NCBI GenBank assembly: GCA_001897605.1
Contig: MKTL01000002.1
Location: forward strand, 206,683-270,682
Source: Clostridiales bacterium 38-18
Lineage (GTDB): Bacteria; Bacillota; Clostridia; Peptostreptococcales; Acidaminobacteraceae
Length of the DNA: 64,000 nucleotides
Direction of reading: 5' to 3'
How positions within the stretch are numbered: the stretch's first letter is position 1; every line of letters starts with the position of its first letter. This document shows, piece by piece, positions 43,891-52,738 of this stretch. A program made the position numbers and the translations under genes. A model generated the notes under the pieces. It searched no databases. It had not been told where the DNA came from and saw only the letters and a program-made list of their open reading frames with translations.

Positions 43891-44904
43891 ATGTATAGAT
43901 CGTTGGGAATAACAGGACTTGAGATTTCTTCAGTTGGCTTTGGTGGTATACCGATTCAAAGGCTGGATCAAAGTAATGTAGATGCATTATTTGAGGCTTT
44001 GGTGGCATCAGGGATTAATTTTGTAGATACGGCAAGAGGCTATACCGTTAGCGAAGAAATGATTGGGAATGCAATCGAAAGATTAGACCGATCAAGGTTT
44101 GTTCTCGCAACCAAATCAATGGCACGTAGCTATCAAGATATGAAAGCTGATATTGAGCTCAGTTTAGCCAATCTCAAGACAGATCACATCGATCTATATC
44201 AATGTCATTTGGTAAAAGACATAGAACAATACGCATTAATTATGGCTGAGGACGGTGCTTATAAGGCGTTGCTTGAAGCCAAAGCAGAGGGGAAAATTGG
44301 ACACATTGGAATTACTTCTCATAGTGCGGATTTTATGATGTCAATTATCAAGGAAATGCCATTTGAAACGGTACAGTTCCCTTATAATATCGTGGAACGA
44401 CAGGGGGAACCATTTTTTAAACTCGCTGCAGAAAGAGGGATCGGCGTTATTGTCATGAAGCCAATGGCAGGTGGCGCTATTCAAAAGGGCAAGCTGAGCT
44501 TAAAGTTCATCTTATCCAATCCAGCAGTGTCAGTTGCAATACCGGGTATGGACCAACTTGCACAGGTTGCAGAGAACGCATCTGTGATGCACGAAGCATT
44601 AGACTTTTCAGATGATGAAATGACTTTGTTAACTGAAGTGGTTTCTGAACTTGGGGAGAACTTTTGTAGAAGATGCGGCTATTGTTTACCTTGTCCGCAA
44701 GGCATCGATATACCAACCCAGTTTTTAATGGAAGGGTATTTGACACGCTATCATTTAGCCGATTGGGCAATTAAAAGGTATAACGGATTAGCAGTTAAAG
44801 CGGATGCATGCGTCGCATGTGGTAGCTGTGAGCCTAAGTGTCCATATAACTTAAAAATCATCGAAAAGCTTAAGGGTGTTGCAGAATTGTTTGCAAATGC
44901 TTAA
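43891..44904 (+). CDS. Aldo/keto reductase with C-terminal ferredoxin domain
   Basis: A 337-residue protein. Residues 1-255 form the aldo/keto reductase barrel (LGITGLEISSVGFGGIPIQR at the N-terminus, NFVDTARGY with the catalytic Asp/Tyr, Lys in LATKSM and HIGITSHS). After about residue 260 comes a Cys-rich module, CRRCGYCLPCPQGI and CVACGSCEPKCPYN, binding iron-sulfur cluster(s). Such fused enzymes are widespread in anaerobes; the substrate is unknown. Start at 43891 follows GAGGAGG. Ends at a bidirectional terminator. Confidence 0.93.
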   Translation: MYRSLGITGLEISSVGFGGIPIQRLDQSNVDALFEALVASGINFVDTARGYTVSEEMIGNAIERLDRSRFVLATKSMARSYQDMKADIELSLANLKTDHIDLYQCHLVKDIEQYALIMAEDGAYKALLEAKAEGKIGHIGITSHSADFMMSIIKEMPFETVQFPYNIVERQGEPFFKLAAERGIGVIVMKPMAGGAIQKGKLSLKFILSNPAVSVAIPGMDQLAQVAENASVMHEALDFSDDEMTLLTEVVSELGENFCRRCGYCLPCPQGIDIPTQFLMEGYLTRYHLADWAIKRYNGLAVKADACVACGSCEPKCPYNLKIIEKLKGVAELFANA

Positions 44905-44918
44905 GAATTAAATAAGGT

Positions 44919-44959
44919 AAAAGACCAGCTATCAGAGGTCAGTCGATAGCTGGTCTTTT
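44919..44959. terminator. Bidirectional terminator between AKR and DMT genes
   Basis: A 15-bp perfect stem, AAAAGACCAGCTATC (44919-44933) and GATAGCTGGTCTTTT (44945-44959), with an 11-base loop and T/A tracts on both sides. It overlaps the end of the minus-strand transporter gene. Confidence 0.92.
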
Positions 44960-45414
44960 TTATTTTGTAAGCCGTTTGTGAGAACGGTAGTGCTGGATAA
45001 TTGAAGCGTTAGTCCGAATAAGACGATCAGTAGTCCTATGAGCGTTTTGAACTCAAATTGATTGTAGATTATATAATCTAGGATTAAACCCATACTCATT
45101 TGACCGAGAAAAGGTAAAACTGCAATATGAAAGGCAGTTATACGCACCGCGTAATAATTCATACAAATGATGACGAGTGTGCCCAGGATACCACCTGAAT
45201 AGTACCAAATGGGTTTGGAAAAAAGGGATTGAATTTCGCTTTGTCCTCCAAAGATAACCAAAGCGAATAGTCCAACAACTAACGCTGCTGCAAAATGAAA
45301 CCAAGAGACCTTCAAAGAGCCAAATTTCAGAGTGTTGTGTCCATTTAGTATTGGGACAATGGTGACGAGAACACCAAGGACTATCGCAAGTCCGTAAATG
45401 ATAATAAAATTCAT
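44932..45414 (-). CDS. Small DMT-family transporter, YdcZ (DUF606) type, second subunit
   Basis: A 160-residue integral membrane protein with about five hydrophobic helices (IIYGLAIVLGVLVTIVPIL at the N-terminus; IGLLIVLFGLTLQL near the C-terminus). The start is ATG 45414 after AGGAGC on the minus strand; an upstream ATG would add a hydrophilic 10-residue extension. DUF606 proteins of half size occur as adjacent pairs and are thought to act as heterodimers. Forms a pair with 45425-45838, ten bases away. Substrate unknown. The stop region is part of the terminator. Confidence 0.82.
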   Translation of the reverse strand: MNFIIIYGLAIVLGVLVTIVPILNGHNTLKFGSLKVSWFHFAAALVVGLFALVIFGGQSEIQSLFSKPIWYYSGGILGTLVIICMNYYAVRITAFHIAVLPFLGQMSMGLILDYIIYNQFEFKTLIGLLIVLFGLTLQLSSTTVLTNGLQNKKDQLSTDL

Positions 45415-45424
45415 ATTTGCTCCT

Positions 45425-45838
45425 TTAGATAACCATGACGACAAGTCCTACTATCATGACAAGTATGCCAGAAAGCTGTTTTCTAGTGATAGAGAGTTTG
45501 GGCTTGCCCAATAAGCCAAGATAATCGATTATGAGTGAGGTCAATACTTGACCTACTAACGTAAAAGCGACCATAAGAGTTACGCCAATTGACTGCATGA
45601 CGTAATTATTAAGTAAAATAGTGATTGAGCCAAGCATTCCAGGGATGAAATAGATAAATTTAACCTTATGCTCAGCTTTTTTACCAGCGATGCCAACAAG
45701 GACGCCTAAAAGTATAAATCCAACGCCATGATAAATGACATTGCTAAAAAAAACATTAGTCGCGGTACCTAGAAGTCCATTGATAGAAATCATAATTGAT
45801 AAAGCGAGTCCCGTCATATATGCTGTCAGTTTGGCCAT
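45425..45838 (-). CDS. Small DMT-family transporter, YdcZ (DUF606) type, first subunit
   Basis: A 137-residue membrane protein with four to five helices (YMTGLALSIMISINGLLG; VALTLVGQVLTSLIIDYLG-like VAFTLVGQVLTSLIID; IMVGLVVMV). ATG 45838 follows GGAGGACAC on the minus strand. It is first of the two-gene pair and diverges from a Crp/Fnr-type regulator gene, with a palindrome between them. This arrangement implies that the regulator controls the transporter. Confidence 0.85.
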   Translation of the reverse strand: MAKLTAYMTGLALSIMISINGLLGTATNVFFSNVIYHGVGFILLGVLVGIAGKKAEHKVKFIYFIPGMLGSITILLNNYVMQSIGVTLMVAFTLVGQVLTSLIIDYLGLLGKPKLSITRKQLSGILVMIVGLVVMVI

Positions 45839-45899
45839 GTGTCCTCCAAAGTGGTTGTTTTAATAATTTATAGTTTATGATAAAATAAAACAAAAAAAT

Positions 45900-45913
45900 A
45901 TGACATATGTCAT
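45900..45913. promoter_or_regulatory. Palindromic operator between DMT pair and Crp/Fnr gene
   Basis: ATGACATATGTCAT, a perfect 14-bp palindrome located 24 bases before the regulator and 62 bases before the transporter gene, resembling a compact Crp/Fnr-family site (TGAC...GTCA). Confidence 0.55.
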
Positions 45914-45936
45914 GTTTACGAAAGTTTGAGGCTTAA

Positions 45937-46659
45937 ATGACTATTTTAACCGATCAAAAAAAAATACAAAACATCATTCAAAAATATAAGCTGGATCAAA
46001 TGCTACCTAAAAATCTAATTCTTCAAGGTGAACTGGTTGTATTTAACAAAGACGAAATCATTTTGACGGCAAATGAACCCATTAATTATTTCTATTTTTT
46101 TCTGTTTGGTAAACTAAAGCTTTTTAGAATCTATGAGAATGGTAAGACCTTCCTCGTTCAGTTTTATAGTGAATTTGATTCTTTGGGAGATGTTGAGCTG
46201 GTCAATCCTCAGCCTGCGTCTTGCTCAGTAACAGCGGTTGCGACCTCTTATTTGATGCGAATTCCACTAGAGATGATGCAACGTGAAGCTCTTGAGCATA
46301 TTCCTTTCTTGAAGTATCTGTCGCGTTCGCTTGCGGATAAATTATTGGTTGCTGATATGCATCATTCTACTAATCTGATGTATCCCGTAGTGAATCGACT
46401 TTCAAGCTATATAAGGGCACATGCCATGAATAGTAAAAGGCTGACATTGTTAGATTCTCTGACCGATATATCAGAATATCTAGGAACGACATATCGACAA
46501 CTTCATAGAGCATTTGACGATTTAGAAGAGAAAGGTATCATCAAAAGGAAAGGACGGACCTTGGAAATAATCGATACTGAAGCTCTAAGTGCGATCGCCG
46601 GTTCCATATATGAAATCGATCACTACATCAAACAAAATGCAAAACCAGTAGCTAAATAA
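45937..46659 (+). CDS. Crp/Fnr-family transcription regulator
   Basis: A 240-residue regulator. Residues about 20-140 form the cyclic-nucleotide-binding-like sensor barrel (NEPINYFYFFLFGKLKLFRIYENGKTFL with SEFDSLGD); the C-terminal part (about 165-225) is the winged helix with the recognition helix TYRQLHRAFDDLEEKG. There is no N-terminal Cys cluster, so not a classic FNR; the R-x-S cAMP signature is not evident. YeiL-like by pattern. Divergent from the small DMT pair; likely autoregulated through the palindrome at 45900. Confidence 0.87.
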   Translation: MTILTDQKKIQNIIQKYKLDQMLPKNLILQGELVVFNKDEIILTANEPINYFYFFLFGKLKLFRIYENGKTFLVQFYSEFDSLGDVELVNPQPASCSVTAVATSYLMRIPLEMMQREALEHIPFLKYLSRSLADKLLVADMHHSTNLMYPVVNRLSSYIRAHAMNSKRLTLLDSLTDISEYLGTTYRQLHRAFDDLEEKGIIKRKGRTLEIIDTEALSAIAGSIYEIDHYIKQNAKPVAK

Positions 46660-46664
46660 AAGAG

Positions 46665-46711
46665 AAAGCCTATCTGCTGTCGCACATGAAAGGACGATGC
46701 AGATAGGCTTT
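46665..46711. terminator. Bidirectional terminator between regulator and GerMN gene
   Basis: AAAGCCTATCTGC (46665-46677) / GCAGATAGGCTTT (46699-46711), a 13-bp perfect stem with a 21-base loop; A/T tracts flank both ends. Confidence 0.85.
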
Positions 46712-46724
46712 TAAATTTCATAAA

Positions 46725-48032
46725 TTAAGGCTCTAGGTTAATGAATTTTTGAGCAGAAATTGGTGTATTGAAATCAAACTCAGAGGTAACGACAGGTAGG
46801 TCGTTTGCTTTAATTACGATAGAGCTTACACCTTCTAGAGTACCTAAGCTTTGAACCAGTGATTGCAGCATTAAGGCTTCATAATTTGGGTACTCAGCTA
46901 AGATGGTTGAGAGTTCAGCGTTAAAATTGATATCTAGCTGTGTGCCATTAAGTGTATAGCCCTTAAGCTCGACTTCCTCTGGGAGGGTTTCAATGAATCC
47001 AGTTGGCAAGCTGGTATGTCCTTTTAGAATACTAATTATTTCCTCGATTTGGTCTGCAAATACAGTTTTTGTTAATGCGATAGGTGCTAGCATGAAGTAT
47101 TGATCTGATGCGGAATAGCCCATATATGCGCTTGTGGCTTGCTTTTGAGTGAAGGTTGAGCTAAGACTCAAGCCATCGACGGTTTTATTTGCACTATCAT
47201 CGACAAAAAACCTAACACCATCTAATGGTCCCAATGTCATAAAGGTTTTTGTAATCCCATCAGCGATAACATTGAAATTACCTTCAAAGCCTTTTAAGTT
47301 GACACCATAAACATAGATACTTGCGATACCACTAGAAATCCTAATATTTGGTGCATAAGGATAAGCAGTTTCACCAGCATACAATCCTAAAACGGCTGCA
47401 GGGCCCTTAACGAGTTCTGTATAAACTGCTCTCCAACGGTTGCTTGGGAGTGGTATTATTCTAGATACAGGGACTAAATTTTTATAATCGCTGGTTGGAA
47501 AAAAGAAGGTAACCCCTAATTGGCCAGATGTAACCTGGCTAGTCGATGCAAGTAAAGCCTTTGAACTCGTTAATGAAGCAATATAAATGTCCTCAGAGAG
47601 CACCTGCTCCTTTTCGTATAGCTTTACAGTATAATAACCATCACCAAAGGCGGAAACGAGTCCTGCTTTATCAATTTCTAGTAAGCGCTCGTTTGCTGAT
47701 ATGCTAGTAACCTCTGATTCAAAATCAGTTAAAGCCTTTGTATCTAACAATTGGCCTGCTTTATAAATTTCAAGCTTATAGCCTTCAAGATAATCAACTG
47801 GGAACTGATTCGTGTCACTTTTCAACTGAATTTTTATAGTTTTCTCAGAAATTGAACTTCTTTCTGACGTTAGCGTTATGGATGCTGTAGGTTCGAGTTC
47901 AACAGTTTCAGCTGGATTGTCTACAATCTTTTGTGAAAGATCAATAGAAAGTATATCTAAACTAAGCGGAAAAGCTGTCGCGAGAATAAATATGATTACG
48001 ATAAAGAGTATATTAGGTAAAGCTCTAAGCAA
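46725..48032 (-). CDS. Membrane-anchored protein with two GerMN-like domains
   Basis: A 435-residue protein. An N-terminal anchor (NILFIVIIFILATAF) is followed by a middle beta domain and two GerMN-like domains: the first contains LVPVSRIIPLPSNRW, TELVKGP and YVYGVNLKGF; the second ends in VQSLGTLEGVSSIVIKANDLPV. GerM is a spore germination/cortex protein in sporulating Firmicutes, but GerMN domains also occur in non-spore proteins. I place the start at TTG 48032, six bases after GGAGGT; the longer frame begins inside the ribosome site. Monocistronic with its own promoter. Confidence 0.75.
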   Translation of the reverse strand: MLRALPNILFIVIIFILATAFPLSLDILSIDLSQKIVDNPAETVELEPTASITLTSERSSISEKTIKIQLKSDTNQFPVDYLEGYKLEIYKAGQLLDTKALTDFESEVTSISANERLLEIDKAGLVSAFGDGYYTVKLYEKEQVLSEDIYIASLTSSKALLASTSQVTSGQLGVTFFFPTSDYKNLVPVSRIIPLPSNRWRAVYTELVKGPAAVLGLYAGETAYPYAPNIRISSGIASIYVYGVNLKGFEGNFNVIADGITKTFMTLGPLDGVRFFVDDSANKTVDGLSLSSTFTQKQATSAYMGYSASDQYFMLAPIALTKTVFADQIEEIISILKGHTSLPTGFIETLPEEVELKGYTLNGTQLDINFNAELSTILAEYPNYEALMLQSLVQSLGTLEGVSSIVIKANDLPVVTSEFDFNTPISAQKFINLEP

Positions 48033-48067
48033 GTGTTGACCTCCTTTCAATGTAAGTGTTCATCATT

Positions 48068-48096
48068 ATTATAAGCTATTTTATAGGTCTTTCCAA
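48068..48096 (-). promoter_or_regulatory. Promoter of the GerMN gene
   Basis: On the minus strand: TTGGAA (48096-48091), 17-base spacer, TATAAT (48073-48068). Confidence 0.65.
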
Positions 48097-48189
48097 CCTA
48101 ATTTAAGAAATTCATTCTAATGATATAAAAATATGGTGTCCGTGAAGGGTTATTGGTAAAATAAGAGTATAAGGATGAAAGAGGTACGT

Positions 48190-49305
48190 ATGAAAGGACG
48201 ACTAAAATATATTAAAGGGTCAATAGCCATCATTGTGGTCATGCTTTATTTAATTTCTTTTTCAGTTTATTCAGAGGCTGTACCAGCTGATAGCGCAGCC
48301 AATAATAAATTAAAATCTATTTCTGAAGAAGAGCAGGTCGTCGTTCAAAAATTATTTGTGTTAAATGCAGAAATTGAACTTTTACAAACTGAAATTACAC
48401 AAATTGAGACGAAGATTGAAAACTATAATCAAGAAATCGCAAATAAGGAGCAGGCGATTGAAGATGCCATGCGAAGGTTTGGGTTGCTAAAATCAAGTCT
48501 GGGAGATGTGCTTAGATCCCAACAGCGGCTTGGAGCGGCATCAAGTATTGAGATATTATTGAATGCAAGCTCAGTCAAAGATTTTATGAATCGTTTAAAT
48601 TTGCTTAGAGACATTACTCGAAAAGTAGATCAGTTAATGATGGACACGACCGCGTTAAGTGAAAAGTTAACAGAGGAGCAGCGACAGCTAGAGGTATTAA
48701 GAAATGAGCAAGAGCTGGAATTAGCATCGAGGGAAAAAAAGCTGTCGGAACAAATCAATGCCAAAGTGGCGCTTGAAAGCTATTTAAGCTCTTTGTCTGA
48801 GGAGCGCACACACTATCAAAATTATCTCTCAGCGATAGAAGCGGTTTGGAATGAATTAAAGCCGTTATTTAGTAAAACCGTTGAAACCTTCAATACGATA
48901 ATTAAGAATGGTGATTTACCAGAGGATACAGTCGAGGTTAATTTATCTTTATTTAATACTAAGGGTTTTTTGTATGAGGACAAATTCAATGAAGTCCTTT
49001 CAAAAAGAAGTGATCTACCAAGACTCGTATTTAGTTTTACAGAAACATCAGTAGAGCTTACTTTTCCAGATCACGCGATTACGCTACAAGGAAATTTTGA
49101 ACTCATTGACAATCAATCCATTCGTTTCAATGTAACCGGTGGCAAATTCTACGGACTGAGCATGAGTCAAAGTTCAATTCAGGATCTATTTAGCGAGGGG
49201 GATTTGGTATTTGAACTCAAAGCATTGTTGGGAAAGAATACGATTAAAAAAATTGAGCAAAACGACGGCGTATTGGTACTTTATGTGACCATCAACTTAT
49301 TTTAG
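48190..49305 (+). CDS. Exported coiled-coil protein, PcsB/EnvC-like N-terminus without M23 domain
   Basis: A 371-residue protein with a signal/anchor segment (IAIIVVMLYLISFSVYS, about residues 12-28), a long coiled coil (about 40-225, rich in Glu/Gln/Leu heptads; includes IEILLNASSVKDFMNRLNLLRDI, similar to the hydrolase at 359) and a C-terminal beta-rich domain (about 250-371) with no HxxxD/HxH M23 motifs. Start is ATG 48190 after GAGGTA. It precedes an FtsE/FtsX-like pair by 11 bases and is likely their extracellular partner. The C-terminal domain is not recognised. Confidence 0.75.
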   Translation: MKGRLKYIKGSIAIIVVMLYLISFSVYSEAVPADSAANNKLKSISEEEQVVVQKLFVLNAEIELLQTEITQIETKIENYNQEIANKEQAIEDAMRRFGLLKSSLGDVLRSQQRLGAASSIEILLNASSVKDFMNRLNLLRDITRKVDQLMMDTTALSEKLTEEQRQLEVLRNEQELELASREKKLSEQINAKVALESYLSSLSEERTHYQNYLSAIEAVWNELKPLFSKTVETFNTIIKNGDLPEDTVEVNLSLFNTKGFLYEDKFNEVLSKRSDLPRLVFSFTETSVELTFPDHAITLQGNFELIDNQSIRFNVTGGKFYGLSMSQSSIQDLFSEGDLVFELKALLGKNTIKKIEQNDGVLVLYVTINLF

Positions 49306-49316
49306 TAGAGGTATAT

Positions 49317-49991
49317 ATGATTAATTCACAGGATTGTAGTCTAACCTATAAGGATGGAACAGATGCCTTAAAGCCCTTTTGTTTAAAGATAGACAAAGGA
49401 GAAGTGGTAGTCATACTCGGTGCAAGTGGCTCGGGTAAAACGAGCTTCCTAAAATTGCTTCTAGGAATAGAAAAACCGACCACTGGGTCATTAGAGGTTT
49501 TGGGTAACCAAATGTCATCAATGAGTACGACTCAAATACGGAAATTAAGAATGCATATTGGACCTATCTTTCAGGATTTTAGGCTGATAGAAGGTAGAAC
49601 TGTTTTAGATAATGTACTGCTTGGAATTCGGTTTTTGGAAATTCCCAAACGAGAAAGAACTGAATTAACCCTTACATCTGTTGAAAGGGTTGGCATTCAG
49701 CATAAACTTAATCAAGTGGTCGATTACTTATCATGGGGAGAAAGACAAAGGGTTGCGATTGCCAGAGCACTTGCAAGAAAGCCAAATTTGATAATTGCCG
49801 ATGAGCCAACGGGCAATCTAGATCATGATAATGCAATCAACGTGTTGAATTTACTCTCAAATCTTGCTGGACCAGAGACGACGGTCATCATAACCACACA
49901 TGCAGCGCACCTTATCGATGAAATTCCCTTTACACAAATAATTACTATCAAAGAAGGTTTAATGGAGGTGAAAAAGAGTGATCGCAAATAA
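49317..49991 (+). CDS. FtsE-like ABC ATPase with variant signature
   Basis: A 224-residue ATP-binding protein. Walker A GASGSGKTS (about residues 37-45), Q-loop PIFQDFRLI, Walker B LIIADEPTGNLD, H-loop ITTHAAH. The ABC signature reads LSWGE (Leu138-Glu142, Trp140 for the usual Gly), preceding RQRVAIARAL; the codon TGG is unambiguous in the sequence. FtsE/LolD-like family. Overlaps the next gene by 14 bases. Encoded after the coiled-coil protein and before an FtsX-like permease, so a second FtsEX transducer. The Trp may lower ATP hydrolysis. Confidence 0.85.
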   Translation: MINSQDCSLTYKDGTDALKPFCLKIDKGEVVVILGASGSGKTSFLKLLLGIEKPTTGSLEVLGNQMSSMSTTQIRKLRMHIGPIFQDFRLIEGRTVLDNVLLGIRFLEIPKRERTELTLTSVERVGIQHKLNQVVDYLSWGERQRVAIARALARKPNLIIADEPTGNLDHDNAINVLNLLSNLAGPETTVIITTHAAHLIDEIPFTQIITIKEGLMEVKKSDRK

Positions 49992-50859
49992 TTTCACTTA
50001 TTTTATTAAAGAAACGTTCACCATCTATAAAACCAATAAGCTTTCTACTATACTCTCATTAATAAGCTTATCGATGATTTTTTTTATATCGATTCTGATT
50101 ATTTCAGGCTGGGGAATCAGTAGAGAATTTGTAAACCTATTAAAAAATGAAGCCGCAATAAGCGTATATTACGAGCCCAACCTCAATTCGTATTCACTTG
50201 AAGCATTGTCGAGTACAATTCTCTCAATTGATGGTGTAACCCATATCATAGATGTGAGTGCCGACGAATCTTATACACAGATGGAAGCAATACTAGGATC
50301 GGAAGCGAAAATATTAAAGCAGTTCGATGAAAATCCATTCGTTCCATATCTTGAAGTATCGGTTCAGCTGGAAGATGCGAAAATGATTGGTGAAGCTATT
50401 CGTGAAATAGAACACGTGGATTATGTAAGAGACAATCAAACGGTGCTGGACAAGATTTCTCAAATTAGTATTATTATAGGCTCAATTGGTCTTTTAATGA
50501 CAGTAGCTGTCGTTGTAGCAACTGTTTTAATTACATCGCATATCATAAGAGAAGGTGTGCATTCAAATGAAGCTCAAATTAATACCTTACAGCTTCTTGG
50601 TGCACCAGACTTGTTTATTCATTTGCCATTTTGGATAAGCGGTGTTTTGATTTCTTTTATTGCAGGGGTTTTCGCACTTGCGATGACTTTTGTCGTACAG
50701 TTCAATCTCTCGTCTGGTGGAGATCGTATATTGCCATTCCTACCGGATTTTACGGAGCTATTCTCTTTTGATAAAGTAATAATAAGTGTGATTTTGTGTT
50801 CAATTTTGATCGGTGCAACCTCTAGCTGGTTTGGACTAAGGATGGTTAAGCGTAAATAA
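49978..50859 (+). CDS. FtsX-like membrane protein (second FtsX)
   Basis: A 293-residue four-helix permease of the FtsX family: TM1 (ILSLISLSMIFFISILIISG, about 24-45), an extracellular domain (about 50-165; ISVYYEPNLN...), then TM2 (IIIGSIGLLMTVAVVVATVL), TM3 (WISGVLISFIAGVFALAM) and TM4 near the C-terminus. The cytoplasmic stretch HSNEAQINTLQLLGAP is the FtsX-type motif. GTG start overlaps the ATPase gene by 14 bases, preceded by GGAGGTG. Partner of the variant FtsE and the coiled-coil protein. Confidence 0.88.
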   Translation: MIANNFTYFIKETFTIYKTNKLSTILSLISLSMIFFISILIISGWGISREFVNLLKNEAAISVYYEPNLNSYSLEALSSTILSIDGVTHIIDVSADESYTQMEAILGSEAKILKQFDENPFVPYLEVSVQLEDAKMIGEAIREIEHVDYVRDNQTVLDKISQISIIIGSIGLLMTVAVVVATVLITSHIIREGVHSNEAQINTLQLLGAPDLFIHLPFWISGVLISFIAGVFALAMTFVVQFNLSSGGDRILPFLPDFTELFSFDKVIISVILCSILIGATSSWFGLRMVKRK

Positions 50860-50861
50860 AT

Positions 50862-50895
50862 AAAGGTTGGGGCATGAAGCCTCAACCTTTTTATT
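50862..50895 (+). terminator. Terminator after the second ftsX
   Basis: AAAGGTTGGGG (50862-50872) / CCTCAACCTTT (50880-50890) with one G-U pair, CATGAAG loop, TTTATTT tail. Confidence 0.85.
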
Positions 50896-50932
50896 TGAAA
50901 TTGTTTTAAGAAAAAGTATCGACAAAGACCGA

Positions 50933-52534
50933 TTAGCGCAGAGAAATTTCAGCCAACTGTAAACCCTTATTGCGTTCTTCAATCTGACGAATTGACCATT
51001 CATTCTGAAATATTAGCACTGGTTTTTCATCTTCATCATTGACGAGCATTGTATCCATTGTCATTGAAAAATTGCTTTTGTCAAATTTCTCTGAAACAAT
51101 CCATCGGACATATCGATATGGCAACGATTCAATGATGACGTCTACACCGTATTCGTTTTTAAGTCGATATTCAAGTACCTCAAATTGAAGCACACCAACA
51201 ACACCGATAATTAGCTCCTCAACGCCGATGTTTGGTCGTCTAAATACTTGAATGCTACCCTCTTCTGAAAGCTGCTCAATTCCTTTTATAAACTGCTTAC
51301 GTTTTAACGAGTTTTTCGTATAAACCTTAGCGAAGTGTTCAGGAGCAAATACTGGTATGCCTTCGTACTTTACGCCAGTAGCATCTTCACACAGGGTATC
51401 GCCAATTCTAAAGATGCCTGGATCGTGTAATCCGATAATATCCCCAGGATAAGCGGTCTCCACTACAACTCTGTCCTGTGCCATAAATTGTTGAGGCTGA
51501 GCAAGTCTTATTTTCTTGTTTTCCTGAACATGATTAACCTGCATACCCTTAGTAAATTTGCCAGAACAGATTCTTAAAAAGGCAATTCTATCGCGATGCG
51601 TTGGGTTCATATTCGCTTGAATCTTAAAGATAAAGCCAGAAAAATTTTCTTGATTAGGGTCGACCTCGCCCAAGTTGCTTTGTCTAGGCGCTGGAGGAGG
51701 TGTAAGATCTAAGAAGGTTCTTAAAAAAGGTTCGACACCAAAATTGGTCAAGGCACTTCCGAAGAAAACAGGTGTTAAATCACCAGCTAAAATTTTATCT
51801 AAATCGTAAGGATCACCAGCATGATCAAGAAGCTCTAAATCATCAAGAAGCTTGTCGTAACGCGATTGTCCCAGGAGTTCAACGAATTTTGGTTCTGAGA
51901 GCTCACCTGAAACAATCTGTGATATGTTCTGACCATGATTGGTGTCATTGAACAACTCAATTTGACCCTTAACACGATTATAAACGCCTTTAAAGGATTT
52001 GTCAGAGCCAATCGGCCAGTTCATCGGGTAGGACCTAATTCCAAGATTATTTTCTATATCCTCTAATAGTTCGAAAGGATCGCGACCCTGACGGTCCATT
52101 TTATTAATAAAAGTAAAAATTGGAATGCCGCGCATTTTACAAACTTTGAATAGTTTTCTCGTTTGACTCTCGACCCCTTTAGAAGAATCGACAACCATTA
52201 CAGCACTATCGGCTGCCATCAGCGTTCGATAGGTATCTTCACTGAAGTCCTGATGGCCTGGTGTATCAAGGATGTTAATACAATGGTCATTATAATTGAA
52301 CTGAAGTACAGAAGAAGTAACAGAAATACCCCTTTGCTTTTCAATCTCCATCCAGTCTGAAACAGCATGTTTTTGTGATTTTCTAGATTTTACGGTACCC
52401 GCTTCACGAATAGCACCTCCGTAAAGGAGTAACTTTTCTGTAAGAGTTGTCTTACCAGCATCCGGGTGAGAGATAATTGCAAAAGTTCTACGTTTTTGAA
52501 CTTCTTGTGTTATTTCTTTTTTAATCTCGGACAT
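50933..52534 (-). CDS. prfC: Peptide chain release factor 3
   Basis: A 533-residue translational GTPase recycling RF1/RF2. G1 SHPDAGKTTLTEKLL (about residues 22-36), switch region KQRGISVTSS, G3 DTPGHQDFSEDTYR, G4 NKMDR. Domains II and III follow, with FKIQANMNPTHRDRIAF. The start is ATG 52534 after AAAGGA on the minus strand; a longer frame from 52579 adds 15 residues without a ribosome site. Length is typical. Own promoter; ends convergent with the second ftsX. Confidence 0.96.
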   Translation of the reverse strand: MSEIKKEITQEVQKRRTFAIISHPDAGKTTLTEKLLLYGGAIREAGTVKSRKSQKHAVSDWMEIEKQRGISVTSSVLQFNYNDHCINILDTPGHQDFSEDTYRTLMAADSAVMVVDSSKGVESQTRKLFKVCKMRGIPIFTFINKMDRQGRDPFELLEDIENNLGIRSYPMNWPIGSDKSFKGVYNRVKGQIELFNDTNHGQNISQIVSGELSEPKFVELLGQSRYDKLLDDLELLDHAGDPYDLDKILAGDLTPVFFGSALTNFGVEPFLRTFLDLTPPPAPRQSNLGEVDPNQENFSGFIFKIQANMNPTHRDRIAFLRICSGKFTKGMQVNHVQENKKIRLAQPQQFMAQDRVVVETAYPGDIIGLHDPGIFRIGDTLCEDATGVKYEGIPVFAPEHFAKVYTKNSLKRKQFIKGIEQLSEEGSIQVFRRPNIGVEELIIGVVGVLQFEVLEYRLKNEYGVDVIIESLPYRYVRWIVSEKFDKSNFSMTMDTMLVNDEDEKPVLIFQNEWSIRQIEERNKGLQLAEISLR

Positions 52535-52601
52535 ATTATTTTCCTTTATTTTAAAATGATAGTATTGTGTTGACTTCATTAACTCTATTTACAACCAATC
52601 A

Positions 52602-52630
52602 ATTTTACCTTATATACACATTCAAGTCAA
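52602..52630 (-). promoter_or_regulatory. Promoter of prfC
   Basis: Minus strand: TTGACT (52630-52625), 17-base spacer, TAAAAT (52607-52602). Confidence 0.65.
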
Positions 52631-52738
52631 TAGAAGTCGATTCTATGTTCAAATATAAAAAATACGAAAATGCTAGAGTAACAGTGCGTTTTGCTCTATA
52701 ATAGTTACCATAAATTAATAGTGATAGGAATACTAATT

